IMG/VR virus record: IMGVR_UViG_3300046499_000102
Location: 1 to 42,204 of that record
Strand: one strand, 5' to 3'
From: a virus
DNA length: 42,204 nt
Shown: positions 17,634 through 24,003 of the stretch, piece by piece
Numbering within the stretch: the stretch's first letter is position 1
Layout of the letters: each line of letters begins with the position of its first letter
The notes under the pieces: generated by a model
Told to the model about the DNA's origin: nothing
Databases searched by the model: none
What the model saw: only the letters and a program-made list of their open reading frames with translations
Program-made: the position numbers and the translations under genes

Positions 17634-18583
17634 TGCCCGGAATCAAGCTTCAAATCCCGACCGCCTTTACCAACCTCGCGCTACCGACGCTGGGCAATGA
17701 CCCGATGCTTTCGGCTGGTTCCCTGGCGCTGTATGAGATCGGGCACCCCGGCACCGGCATCGGCGGTGTACCCGCCAACAACGCGCTGATCCCGAACATT
17801 GCCGCGACCGAAGCTAAGGCGCTGATTCCGGGCGCAACCGACGGAGACCTGTCGGCGACGTTCAAGACGGCATCGACCGAACCGACAAAGATCCTCGTGG
17901 AACGCACCAGCAAGGGCGCCCTTCACGTCATTGCGGCCAAGGCGGCACCGGCTACGGCGGGCGCGGCTTACGCCGGCCTGTACGGGCGGGACAAGCTGGT
18001 CCAGTACGTCCGCGACAACGTCGGGCACCAGTTCTACATCTCCTACTGGGGCAAGGAGACCCGCTCCCCGATCAGCGGCAACGGTGGCCTGGCTGGCCTG
18101 TCCTTCGCCACCAGCCCCAGCGGAACGAACCTGCACCACGTCCTCAGCCACGACGGCAACAACTACCCGACCAGCCCCAGCTACCGCACCGGGTTTGCTC
18201 GGGAAGCGAACGCTGCTTCGGGCGTCGGGGTCATGGCGGACACTAACTCCACATGGCCTCCTAGCCTCCCGGCTGACATTCGCCTCTCGGTCGGCGTGGC
18301 AGGATCTGCCAGCGCCACGGACCGGACCACAGCGAACGTCGTGTCCGGCAACTTCTTCAAGATTTTCAGCTTCGGTAACACGTCTGAACTGTTCACGCAG
18401 CCGGTAACGGGCCCGTCTTCGGGTATCGCGTACCGGTACTACATGGAGGACCTGACCGTGTCCGGTCGGTCCTTCGCCACCGTTGACGCTTTGGACAAGC
18501 AGCTCTACACGAAGCATGTCCGCACCGTGGGCGGACGCTACTACGGAGACACGTACACCAGCCCCGCCGCGTACGTCGCCTAA
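17633..18583 (+). CDS. minor tail / receptor-binding candidate
   Basis: 316 residues with mixed beta content and aromatic-rich segments (YGRDKLVQYVRDNVGHQFYISYWGKETRSP). The last tail-module gene, hence a candidate receptor-binding protein. I chose ATG 17633, overlapping the previous stop as TAATG, with GAGGATGG upstream; the open frame begins at 17624 without a usable site. Length and composition resemble actinophage minor tail proteins, but no catalytic motif is visible. Confidence 0.65.
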   Translation: MPGIKLQIPTAFTNLALPTLGNDPMLSAGSLALYEIGHPGTGIGGVPANNALIPNIAATEAKALIPGATDGDLSATFKTASTEPTKILVERTSKGALHVIAAKAAPATAGAAYAGLYGRDKLVQYVRDNVGHQFYISYWGKETRSPISGNGGLAGLSFATSPSGTNLHHVLSHDGNNYPTSPSYRTGFAREANAASGVGVMADTNSTWPPSLPADIRLSVGVAGSASATDRTTANVVSGNFFKIFSFGNTSELFTQPVTGPSSGIAYRYYMEDLTVSGRSFATVDALDKQLYTKHVRTVGGRYYGDTYTSPAAYVA

Positions 18584-18588
18584 AAGGG

Positions 18589-18741
18589 TTAGTGGTCGCC
18601 GTCGTAGTCGGGTTCGCTCAGATGCGGCCCGGCGTGGCTCACGTCCCGGAAGCAGGCGCGATTCGCCGGCGGCTGCCCTGACGGCGCCCACACATGGACG
18701 GGCGCGCCGCACTGCGGGGCTCCACTCAGATCAATAGTCAT
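18589..18741 (-). CDS. small Cys/His protein, minus strand
   Basis: 50 residues with CGAPVHVW, later CFRDVSHAGPHL, a possible zinc-binding layout seen in tiny actinophage proteins. It faces the tail operon, leaving a 5-bp gap to the convergent stop. The ATG at 18741 has no ribosome site; TATGCT lies 6 bases upstream, again a leaderless arrangement like the lipoprotein. Longer upstream in-frame start codons have no supporting site. Function unknown. Confidence 0.55.
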   Translation of the reverse strand: MTIDLSGAPQCGAPVHVWAPSGQPPANRACFRDVSHAGPHLSEPDYDGDH

Positions 18742-18747
18742 ACCCAA

Positions 18748-18753
18748 AGCATA
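18748..18753 (-). promoter_or_regulatory. putative -10 for the 18741 gene, leaderless
   Basis: TATGCT on the minus strand (4 of 6 matches to TATAAT), 6 bases before the ATG at 18741. The -35 region is GC-rich and lies in the stem-loop at 18760-18792, which may act as an operator. Confidence 0.4.
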
Positions 18754-18759
18754 ACAAAC

Positions 18760-18792
18760 GTGTGGCCCCGGACTTGCGCTCCAGGGCCACAC
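18760..18792. repeat. 9-bp inverted repeat between tail and lysis genes
   Basis: GTGTGGCCC and GGGCCACAC separated by 15 bases. It lies just upstream of the minus-strand gene and before the lysis operon. No T-run follows on either strand, so an operator or weak terminator are both possible. Confidence 0.45.
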
Positions 18793-18850
18793 AGCACCAA
18801 CCCTATACGACCGCCAACCCGGCAGGTCACAACACGCCGGGAGGCAACCT

Positions 18851-19264
18851 ATGCGCAACAAAATCAACGGGCGCAGAGGCGCCTTCCAGCTCGTCTACGC
18901 AGGCGTCTACCTCGTCGTTGGCATCAGCTTCGTCCTCAACCCGGACGCAGCCAGCAGGCAACAGGCACTCCGCTGGCTCTCAGACCTCGGCGCCGTGTCC
19001 CTATTCGGCTGGTTGTGGATCATCGCCGCAGTCGTCGCCACCGCCGGTGCGTTCATGCCCCGCCCGCAAGACTGGTTCAGCTTCTTCATGCTCGTATTCG
19101 CCCCCGCAGTATGGGGCGGGCTGTTCGTCATCGGAGTATGCGCCGGCGCCGCACCATTCGGGCTAATCAGCGCCGCCATCTACTGGCTGTTCGCCGCCTC
19201 ACCCATGATCGTCTCCGGCATGCAAGGCCCGGGAGACAGAGACTACAGGCGGATCATCATATGA
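18851..19264 (+). CDS. four-helix membrane protein, lysis region
   Basis: 137 residues with about four predicted membrane spans: ~13-30 (LVYAGVYLVVGISFVL), ~48-66 (SLFGWLWIIAAVVATAGAFM), ~76-98 (FFMLVFAPAVWGGLFVIGVCAG) and ~102-122. The N-terminus is basic (MRNKINGRRG). Ribosome site GGGAGGCAACCT. It overlaps the next gene (ATGA) and lies directly before endolysin and holin, so a role in lysis or membrane remodelling is plausible. Not a recognised holin family. Confidence 0.7.
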   Translation: MRNKINGRRGAFQLVYAGVYLVVGISFVLNPDAASRQQALRWLSDLGAVSLFGWLWIIAAVVATAGAFMPRPQDWFSFFMLVFAPAVWGGLFVIGVCAGAAPFGLISAAIYWLFAASPMIVSGMQGPGDRDYRRIII

Positions 19265-19629
19265 ACGTAGAACCCTGGCTCGGCATCGCCGGGATCTTCA
19301 TCACGGGCGTCCTCTCCTACGGCGCCGCACGGTACGCGGGCAAAGCGTCAGTGAAAGTCAAAGAGTTGGACGTGGACGGGCAAGCGTACATCCGCGCCGA
19401 GGGCATCACGCAAGGGCTTATCGAGACGCTGCGGAAGCAGATCGAAGACCTACAGAACGACCGCGCCTCAGACCTTGCGCGCATCGAAAAGGTAGAGCTC
19501 GAGGTTCGCGAAGTCCGCGACCACAACAACGCCCTCATCCGCTACTGCTACCGGCTTGTAGACATCCTCCGCACCGTGGGCCACGGCGACAAAATCCCCA
19601 CCCCGCCCCCCACCGGCATCCACCTCTAG
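19261..19629 (+). CDS. single-span membrane protein with coiled coil
   Basis: 122 residues: one N-terminal membrane span (~5-22, PWLGIAGIFITGVLSYGAA), then a long charged coiled coil (~30-95, LIETLRKQIEDLQNDRASDLARIEKVELEVREV) and a Pro-rich end. The layout recalls small lysis-cassette proteins of actinophages that accompany holins. Start ATG 19261 overlaps the previous gene by 4 bp. A second holin-like or spanin-like role is inferred, not shown. Confidence 0.65.
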   Translation: MNVEPWLGIAGIFITGVLSYGAARYAGKASVKVKELDVDGQAYIRAEGITQGLIETLRKQIEDLQNDRASDLARIEKVELEVREVRDHNNALIRYCYRLVDILRTVGHGDKIPTPPPTGIHL

Positions 19630-19637
19630 GAGCAGGC

Positions 19638-20408
19638 ATGAGACAGCTCATCACCCCGAACCCGCATATCCCGTGTCAGCCGGGCTGGTGCCTGCAATAC
19701 GTCCGGCAGGCGTTCAACCTCCCCGCCGCGTACCCGACCGCGACCGCCGCCTGGGAAGCATCCTCGAGCAAGCACCGCGACCGTAAGTTCCCCGCCGGCG
19801 TCTGGGTGCCGGTCTGGTTCTCCCTCGCCAACGAGCCAGCCGGGCACGTCGCACTCATGGCCCCGGACGGTTCCGTGTACTCCACATCCGACCTCGGGAC
19901 CGTGCCGCACCAGCACCTCGACCTGTCCGACCTCATGAACTACTACGCCCGCTACGGCATGACCCTCACCTACCTCGGGTGGACCGAAGACGTAGCCGGC
20001 TACCCCGTACTCACAGACGGCAGCATCGCCGCACAAGGCACCATCACCACATCGGAGGATGACGAAATGATTTCAGCGGAAACTCAGGCGTGGCTCAAAG
20101 CCAACCTGCTCAATAAGGATGACGGCTCACAGCTCCGCCGCGACCTCGCCTACCAGAACAACACCCTGTTCTCGAAGGCTGACGGCGCCTACCAGAACAA
20201 CCTGAGCGATGCACAGCACGCCGAAGTTCTGGACGCCCTCGGGAAGACCCTCAACAAGGACGACGGCGGCTACATCGTCAAGCTCGTCCAGGCGATCAAG
20301 CCCGGATCCACGGATGTAAAAGCAGTGGCCGACGCGCTCGCCGGCATCATCCCCGCAGGCATCGCCAAAGAAGTCGCCGATGAACTCGCCGCAAGGCTGG
20401 TGAAGTGA
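19638..20408 (+). CDS. endolysin (CHAP-like cysteine peptidase/amidase)
   Basis: 256 residues. The N-terminal ~130 residues look like a CHAP/NlpC-type domain: candidate nucleophile Cys18 in PGWCLQYVRQAF and candidate His70 in EPAGHVALM. The rest has two similar segments starting LNKDDGSQ (~155) and LNKDDGGY (~208), perhaps cell-wall-binding or multimerisation repeats. It would cleave peptidoglycan after holin release. ATG after AGGAGCAGGC; its stop overlaps the holin start. Confidence 0.82.
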   Translation: MRQLITPNPHIPCQPGWCLQYVRQAFNLPAAYPTATAAWEASSSKHRDRKFPAGVWVPVWFSLANEPAGHVALMAPDGSVYSTSDLGTVPHQHLDLSDLMNYYARYGMTLTYLGWTEDVAGYPVLTDGSIAAQGTITTSEDDEMISAETQAWLKANLLNKDDGSQLRRDLAYQNNTLFSKADGAYQNNLSDAQHAEVLDALGKTLNKDDGGYIVKLVQAIKPGSTDVKAVADALAGIIPAGIAKEVADELAARLVK

Positions 20409-20650
20409 TGTTCACCCTCACATTCTGGAAAGCCGCAACCGAGCGGGCCGTGAAGTCCGCCGCCCAAACCCTCATCCTGCTTATCGGCACGGGCGCTGTC
20501 GGCATCACGGCGCTCAACTGGCCCGAGTTGCTGAGCCTCACCGCAACGGCGGCGCTCCTGTCCGTACTCACGTCGGTAGTATCCGGCGCCAAGGACGGCA
20601 ACCCGTCCGCAACAAACGCCGAAACCACGCCCGGAAAACACGTAGCGTAA
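20408..20650 (+). CDS. holin (r1t-like, two spans)
   Basis: 80 residues, basic N-terminus (KAATERAVKSAAQ), two hydrophobic segments (~17-37 and ~40-60: LLSLTATAALLSVLTSVVSG) and a polar tail, the form of phage r1t-type holins. It would permeabilise the membrane at a set time. ATG overlaps the endolysin stop (TGATG); GTG 20405 is a possible alternative. Last gene of the rightward late unit, followed by a terminator. Confidence 0.82.
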   Translation: MFTLTFWKAATERAVKSAAQTLILLIGTGAVGITALNWPELLSLTATAALLSVLTSVVSGAKDGNPSATNAETTPGKHVA

Positions 20651-20674
20651 GTATGCGTAAGTAAGCGTGTAGTA
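20645..20674 (+). repeat. three tandem decamers GCGTAAGTAN
   Basis: GCGTAAGTAT, GCGTAAGTAA and GCGTGTAGTA follow one another with exact 10-bp period, starting inside the last codons of the holin gene. Ten-bp phasing suggests a protein-binding array, perhaps for integrase or excisionase. A small TAGT-ATCG-ACTA hairpin overlaps the third copy. Confidence 0.6.
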
Positions 20675-20731
20675 TCGACTATCGTGCGTCAGGGAACCCA
20701 ACGCCCCAGACGCGCCGCGCGCGCACAACAA

Positions 20732-20763
20732 AGCCCCCACTGTCCTAACGGATAGTGGGGGCT
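20732..20763. terminator. bidirectional terminator between holin and integrase
   Basis: Ten-bp stem AGCCCCCACT / AGTGGGGGCT with a 12-base loop; TCTTT follows on the plus strand and TTG on the minus strand. It separates two convergent units, the late genes and the integrase. Confidence 0.85.
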
Positions 20764-20771
20764 TCTTTGCG

Positions 20772-21923
20772 TTAAGAGGCTAGCTCTGGGACCTCGGGCA
20801 GTTCGCCTAGGGCCTTGGCTGCGTGTTCGGCGCCGCGGAAGTGAGCATCGGGAACCAGGTGCGCATAGAGGTCGGCGGTGATCTGAATAGAGTTGTGCCC
20901 CATGCGCGTTGACAGTTCATAAAGGCTCATCCCCGCGTGCAACATGATTGCCGCATGGAGATGCCTGAGCGAGTGAACCACGACGTGCTTCTCATCGCCG
21001 ATCCCCAGCCCGGCCTTCTTCCTGGCTGGTTGCCAAGCGCGATTGTAAAAGGCTTGTGCCGTGAACTCGCCTTCCTCCTTCATGCGGAAGACGCGGCCCT
21101 TATCCTTCATGGCCTGCTCAACGAGTGGGCGCACGGCGTAGACGGTTGACGGTGCGAGGCTGACCTTCCGCCGGCTCTTAGCTGACTTCGGTTCACCAAC
21201 GTACCGGGCCTCACCTTCGCCGCCGAGCTTGTGCGCTTTGGTGATGAACACGAGGGGCGGCTGGTTGTCTAGCTTGAAGTCTTTCCCGACAAGCGCGGTC
21301 GCCTCACTGAACCGGCAACCCGTCCCAACAAGGAACTCGAGGAACGGTTTGAAGTGTGGGTCTATGCGGTCACGTATGGCTTTGTAGTCGTCTAGGTCGA
21401 TGTCGTCCCCATCGTCACCCACCCGGACTTTCTTAGGCAGCCGCACGCCCTTACACGGGTTCCTGCTGATGGTCCCGTAACGGACCTGAGTCTCAAACGT
21501 CGCCGACAACAAGCCGTGCTTGTCGCTGATCGTTTTAGGCCCCAGCCCGCGACCCTGCATCCACTTAATCCAGGCAATGATCGAGTCGTACGTCACCGCC
21601 TTGACCTTCATCTGACCCAACGGCCCGTCGAAGTGCAACCGGATCGAGTCACGGTAACGCTTCAACGTGTACGGCGTTGTTCCGACGAGCTGATCAACAT
21701 GCGCGGTCATCGCCTCAGCAACGGTCGGCCCGTCGTGTTGGGAGTCCTCGTAGACCTTCGTCGCGGCGCCTAGCGAGTTTCCATTGGCGTCAAGCAGCCG
21801 CTTCCACATCTCAGCCTCGGAGCGGTCGTCAAAGGTGATCGAGTCGCCCTTGCCATTCTCACGCCACATCACCTGATGCGCTTCCGACCCGTCAGCGCGG
21901 GTCCTGGTGCGGATACTAGCCAC
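20772..21923 (-). CDS. int: tyrosine integrase
   Basis: 383 residues, normal length. Arm-binding N-terminus (~1-60, starting ASIRTRTRADGSEAHQVMW), SAM-like core-binding domain (~65-165) and catalytic domain with Arg204 (GTGCRFSEA), His317-x-x-Arg320 (HSLRH), His343 (MGHNS) and nucleophile Tyr353 (ADLYAHL). Performs attP x attB recombination. Start chosen as GTG 21923, which overlaps the upstream small gene by 8 bp, so expression is likely coupled; the longer frame up to 22061 has an Arg/Pro-rich, non-conserved start. Integrase therefore depends on the promoter upstream of 22463. Confidence 0.93.
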   Translation of the reverse strand: MASIRTRTRADGSEAHQVMWRENGKGDSITFDDRSEAEMWKRLLDANGNSLGAATKVYEDSQHDGPTVAEAMTAHVDQLVGTTPYTLKRYRDSIRLHFDGPLGQMKVKAVTYDSIIAWIKWMQGRGLGPKTISDKHGLLSATFETQVRYGTISRNPCKGVRLPKKVRVGDDGDDIDLDDYKAIRDRIDPHFKPFLEFLVGTGCRFSEATALVGKDFKLDNQPPLVFITKAHKLGGEGEARYVGEPKSAKSRRKVSLAPSTVYAVRPLVEQAMKDKGRVFRMKEEGEFTAQAFYNRAWQPARKKAGLGIGDEKHVVVHSLRHLHAAIMLHAGMSLYELSTRMGHNSIQITADLYAHLVPDAHFRGAEHAAKALGELPEVPELAS

Positions 21924-22170
21924 GGGGAACCATGAACGGCGCTGCGGCTTCGAGGGCCTTGGTTGCCTCGGCTCGCAGGTAGTCCTTGTAGGTTGGGAAT
22001 TCCGTGGCCCACTCATCGTCATGCTCGTTCTGGTGCCACAAAGCCCGCGCCGCCGCCTCAACCGCCTCGTCCGGGATCACTTGGCAAGCCGACCTAGTTG
22101 GCTGGCCGAAAATTGGGGCACTGAAGTAGTCGTGCATTGCATCCACCAGCCGCTCATTGAAATCACTCAC
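21916..22170 (-). CDS. VIPD-family small protein upstream of int
   Basis: 84 residues. GTG 22170 follows AGGAGCAATCT. Residues ~30-42 are CQVIPDEAVEAAARAL and the end is ALEAAAPFMVPRG: the hallmarks of a small helical family that recurs five times in this window (see 22167, 22789, 23013, 37539). Start overlaps the previous gene by 4 bp (GTGA); end overlaps int. Function unknown; being co-transcribed with integrase, a role in lysogeny is possible. Confidence 0.65.
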   Translation of the reverse strand: MSDFNERLVDAMHDYFSAPIFGQPTRSACQVIPDEAVEAAARALWHQNEHDDEWATEFPTYKDYLRAEATKALEAAAPFMVPRG

Positions 22171-22463
22171 AGATTGCTCCTGTAGGGGTTGTGCGTGCCA
22201 TCGCATCGAATACCCGCGCGGATGCCCGCATCCCACGCCTGCGCCAGCAGATATGGGTTCGCGATCTGCGTGGTTGCTTCGAAGTCTTGACTGAGGCCCA
22301 CCTCGCGCCCAGCTTCCCACGCCCGGGCGAGCATGTGCGGGGCGGCGGCTTCGAGGGCAGCACGGGCCATCTCACCCAGCGGAATCCGAAGTGCTAAACA
22401 CGACTCAAGAGTTCTGCCCGCCGCCTCAACCGCCGCGTCCGGGATCACTTGGTTTTCTCTCAT
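22167..22463 (-). CDS. VIPD-family small protein, first of int operon
   Basis: 98 residues: ENQVIPDAAVEAAGRTL at the start, then RAALEAAAPHMLARAWEAGREVG, and a C-terminal repeat of the AW-x2-G-x3-G form (LLAQAWDAGIRAGI) ending HNPYRSNL. The AWxxG and NPY segments also occur in the genes at 25594 and 37539. I favour ATG 22463; GTG 22478 is also possible and would start inside a CAGTGAAAG element. First gene of the leftward integrase unit. Confidence 0.62.
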   Translation of the reverse strand: MRENQVIPDAAVEAAGRTLESCLALRIPLGEMARAALEAAAPHMLARAWEAGREVGLSQDFEATTQIANPYLLAQAWDAGIRAGIRCDGTHNPYRSNL

Positions 22464-22474
22464 GCGCCTGTCTT

Positions 22475-22480
22475 TCACTG
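22475..22480. promoter_or_regulatory. single TCACTG element before int operon
   Basis: TCACTG on the plus strand reads CAGTGAAAG toward the integrase operon, the same 9-mer as found at the start of the Cro-like gene (24779-24787). A candidate site for the same regulator. A possible minus-strand -10 TAAACT lies at about 22509-22514. Confidence 0.4.
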
Positions 22481-22584
22481 TTAGTGGTAGTAGTGCATCA
22501 CCTTAAGTTTAACCTAGGCTTGGCAGCAGATCTACCCCTTGTGGCAACGGCGGCTAAAAGTTCCTTGATTTCTAGGGCCTAAAT

Positions 22585-22620
22585 CGGTGGAGCTAAGGAG
22601 ATTCGAACTCCTGTGAATAC
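22585..22620 (-). other. candidate attP core: tRNA-Ala/tmRNA 3' end
   Basis: On the minus strand: a perfect T-arm AGGAG-TTCGAAT-CTCCT (22596-22612), then acceptor 3' strand TAGCTCC, discriminator A and CC. The acceptor TAGCTCCACC is that of tRNA-Ala and tmRNA, which pair it with a 5' GGGGCTA including G3:U70. No such 5' strand exists here, so it is not a complete tRNA. A tRNA 3' end near a tyrosine integrase is the classical attP core. The 5'-side flank (22621-22660) has a D-arm-like stretch but does not fold properly. Confidence 0.62.
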
Positions 22621-22660
22621 CCTGAATTGTAGCGGGTTTACCACTAGAACATAGGGTTTT

Positions 22661-22690
22661 TTGTCTCCGTTTGTATCGTTTTGTCTCATC
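22661..22690. repeat. three tandem decamers beside attP
   Basis: TTGTCTCCGT, TTGTATCGTT and TTGTCTCATC repeat at exactly 10 bp, 40 bp from the tRNA-like core. The arrangement is that of integrase arm-type binding sites. No copy was found on the other side of the core. Confidence 0.55.
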
Positions 22691-22704
22691 CATTCCATCC
22701 TGTT

Positions 22705-22719
22705 GTTGCCCTTGGCAAC
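22705..22719. repeat. inverted repeat GTTGCC-CTT-GGCAAC
   Basis: Perfect 6-bp arms with a 3-base centre, 21 bp before the tandem TCACTG element. Possible operator half of the promoter region for the 22789 unit. Confidence 0.4.
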
Positions 22720-22739
22720 GCCACGTCAACGGTAAACTC

Positions 22740-22755
22740 TCACTGTGATTCACTA
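22740..22755 (+). promoter_or_regulatory. tandem TCACTG site before the 22789 unit
   Basis: TCACTG TGAT TCACTA: two copies at 10-bp spacing with one mismatch in the second. The end lies 21 bp before the TACACT -10 at 22777, the same distance as at the 28048 site. Confidence 0.65.
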
Positions 22756-22776
22756 TCTCGGCGCCGTGATTTCGGG

Positions 22777-22782
22777 TACACT
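22777..22782 (+). promoter_or_regulatory. -10 of a leaderless promoter
   Basis: TACACT sits 6 bases before ATG 22789. No ribosome site exists, so translation probably starts at the 5' end of the transcript. A -35 is not obvious, which would fit an activator or operator at 22740-22755. Confidence 0.5.
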
Positions 22783-22788
22783 AGACAC

Positions 22789-23016
22789 ATGAGCGAATCA
22801 AAAGAAGTGATCCCGGAGGCTGCGGTCGAGGCGGCGGTGAGGTGCTTCCCTGGTTACGACCCCGATTGGGAAGCTGACGAGCTGGACCGCGCAGAGAATG
22901 CGGCGATCCGATCTAGAGCACTTCAAATCCTTGAAGCCGCAGCCCCGTTCATCGCCACTGAAGCGTGGCACCGGGGATATGTAGCGGCGCTAGATGGACG
23001 GGAGCCCACCAAGTGA
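22789..23016 (+). CDS. VIPD-family small protein (rightward)
   Basis: 75 residues: EVIPEAAVEAAVRCF, then ILEAAAPFIATEAWHRGYVAAL. Same helical family as the genes upstream of int, but encoded on the opposite strand. Frame is open upstream to 22681 but the only supported start is ATG 22789, where a -10 element implies leaderless mRNA. Its end overlaps the next gene by GTGA. It lies between attP and the terminator cluster; function unknown. Confidence 0.62.
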   Translation: MSESKEVIPEAAVEAAVRCFPGYDPDWEADELDRAENAAIRSRALQILEAAAPFIATEAWHRGYVAALDGREPTK

Positions 23017-23159
23017 TCCCGCACGAGGCAGTCGAAGCAGCGGCGCGGGCTACGCGCGCCGTCGCACTCCCCTCCGGGCATTCAAAGACGGAATGGCTTG
23101 ACTACCACAATGCCCTCGCCCGCGCCGCCCTCGAAGCCGCGGCCCCGTATATGAAGTAA
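23013..23159 (+). CDS. VIPD-family miniprotein
   Basis: 48 residues: starts with GTG in AAGTGATCCCGC, giving MIPHEAVEAAARAT, and ends RAALEAAAPYMK. It is the shortest family member, reduced to the two conserved blocks joined by a 20-residue linker. Coupled to 22789 by a 4-bp overlap. Confidence 0.6.
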   Translation: MIPHEAVEAAARATRAVALPSGHSKTEWLDYHNALARAALEAAAPYMK

Positions 23160-23257
23160 CTAGATGGCCTGAAGCGGCAGGTAAGTACGTGGGCAAGCGC
23201 GCTGGCCGGGTTGGGCGCGAACGTCTTCTTCTGGTCCACGTCGCCATGTAACACGGG

Positions 23258-23286
23258 AGGCCCCCACCTGCCAGTGGGGGCCTTTT
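23258..23286. terminator. terminator 1 of triple cluster
   Basis: Ten-bp perfect stem AGGCCCCCAC / GTGGGGGCCT with a 6-base loop and TTTTG on the plus strand. Ends the rightward 22789-23159 unit. Confidence 0.85.
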
Positions 23287-23296
23287 GTTGGCCCAC

Positions 23297-23334
23297 AAAA
23301 AGCGCCTCAACTCTCCATTGAGTGGGGGCGTTTT
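23297..23334. terminator. terminator 2 of triple cluster
   Basis: Imperfect stem (GCGCC with GGGGGCG outside, CTCAA/TTGAG inside). Minus-strand tail CTTTTTG, plus-strand tail GTTTTG: works in either direction. Confidence 0.65.
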
Positions 23335-23344
23335 GCTGTGCCCA

Positions 23345-23385
23345 CAAAAAAGCGCCTCCCGCTTGCTGCAAAACGGGGGCGCTTC
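23345..23385 (-). terminator. terminator 3, for the repressor/ImmA unit
   Basis: Stem AAGCGCCTCCCG / CGGGGGCGCTT followed on the minus strand by six T residues. It lies 3 bp after the stop of the ImmA-like gene, ending leftward transcription. Confidence 0.82.
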
Positions 23386-23387
23386 TG

Positions 23388-23792
23388 TTAGTTCTGTGCG
23401 GCGACCATCCGCTGGGCCCGCATCGCAATGGCGGGGCATAGCTGGCAGTCCCAACAGCCGGCGCGGCTTGCATCGGCATCGGTCAACGTTGCGGCCCGAT
23501 CCATCAACACCCGCTTCGTCACCCCGAGCCCTTTAGCAATCTCGGACAGCTTCTCACCCTTACAGGATCCGATGCGTTCCATTGGCAGCATCCGCCGGGC
23601 AGTCTCATACCTGACAGCCATCTCCTCCGACTCCAACTGCCGGGTAGCGTGCCCCCGCTCAACGTGAATCAGCTCATGCATCAACGTGCACAGCAACTGC
23701 CTGGCGTTCAACCTGTCATCAACGTAAATCTTCACACCGTCCGTGTACCCGTGAACACCATCGGGCAAACGACCAACAACAACCTGCGGCAT
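23388..23792 (-). CDS. ImmA/IrrE-type metalloprotease
   Basis: 134 residues. Zinc protease motif HELIH at 39-43 inside CTLMHELIHVERGH, with a downstream acidic cluster (ESEEMA, ~55-60) supplying the third ligand. After it an HTH-like segment (KLSEIAKGLGVTKRVLMDRA, ~81-100) and a Cys cluster CWDCQLC (113, 116, 119). ImmA-type enzymes cut the cognate phage or ICE repressor to trigger induction; the adjacent HTH gene is the likely partner. Ribosome site AGGGGACAGTT. The Cys cluster is unusual and may sense redox or metal state. Confidence 0.83.
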   Translation of the reverse strand: MPQVVVGRLPDGVHGYTDGVKIYVDDRLNARQLLCTLMHELIHVERGHATRQLESEEMAVRYETARRMLPMERIGSCKGEKLSEIAKGLGVTKRVLMDRAATLTDADASRAGCWDCQLCPAIAMRAQRMVAAQN

Positions 23793-23905
23793 AACTGTCC
23801 CCTACTACGCAACCGACCAGCCCCAACGACTGTTCGTGCACTAAACATAGGGCTGGGGTACGACCGCTTCAGACCAAAAGTCGCATTTCAGGTGTCACAA
23901 ATTCA

Positions 23906-23930
23906 TTACCGAAAAGTGAGGGTTCGGTAA
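23906..23930. repeat. inverted repeat TTACCGAA-N9-TTCGGTAA
   Basis: Perfect 8-bp arms in the 211-bp gap between repressor and ImmA-like gene. Could be an operator controlling separate expression of the protease, or an mRNA hairpin. The rest of the gap shows no open frame. Confidence 0.5.
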
Positions 23931-24003
23931 CACGGACGTAACGGTGCAGGTCAGGGCCGAAGGACCCTAGTTGGTGAACTTTTGTTGCCGTGTTGCGGGT
24001 CAC

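Noticed and set aside
22585-22670. Complete phage tRNA gene on the minus strand
   Set aside because: The T-arm and acceptor 3' strand are perfect, but there is no pairing 5' acceptor strand, the D-stem is poor, and the best anticodon stem leaves an 11-base loop. Better explained as an attP core.
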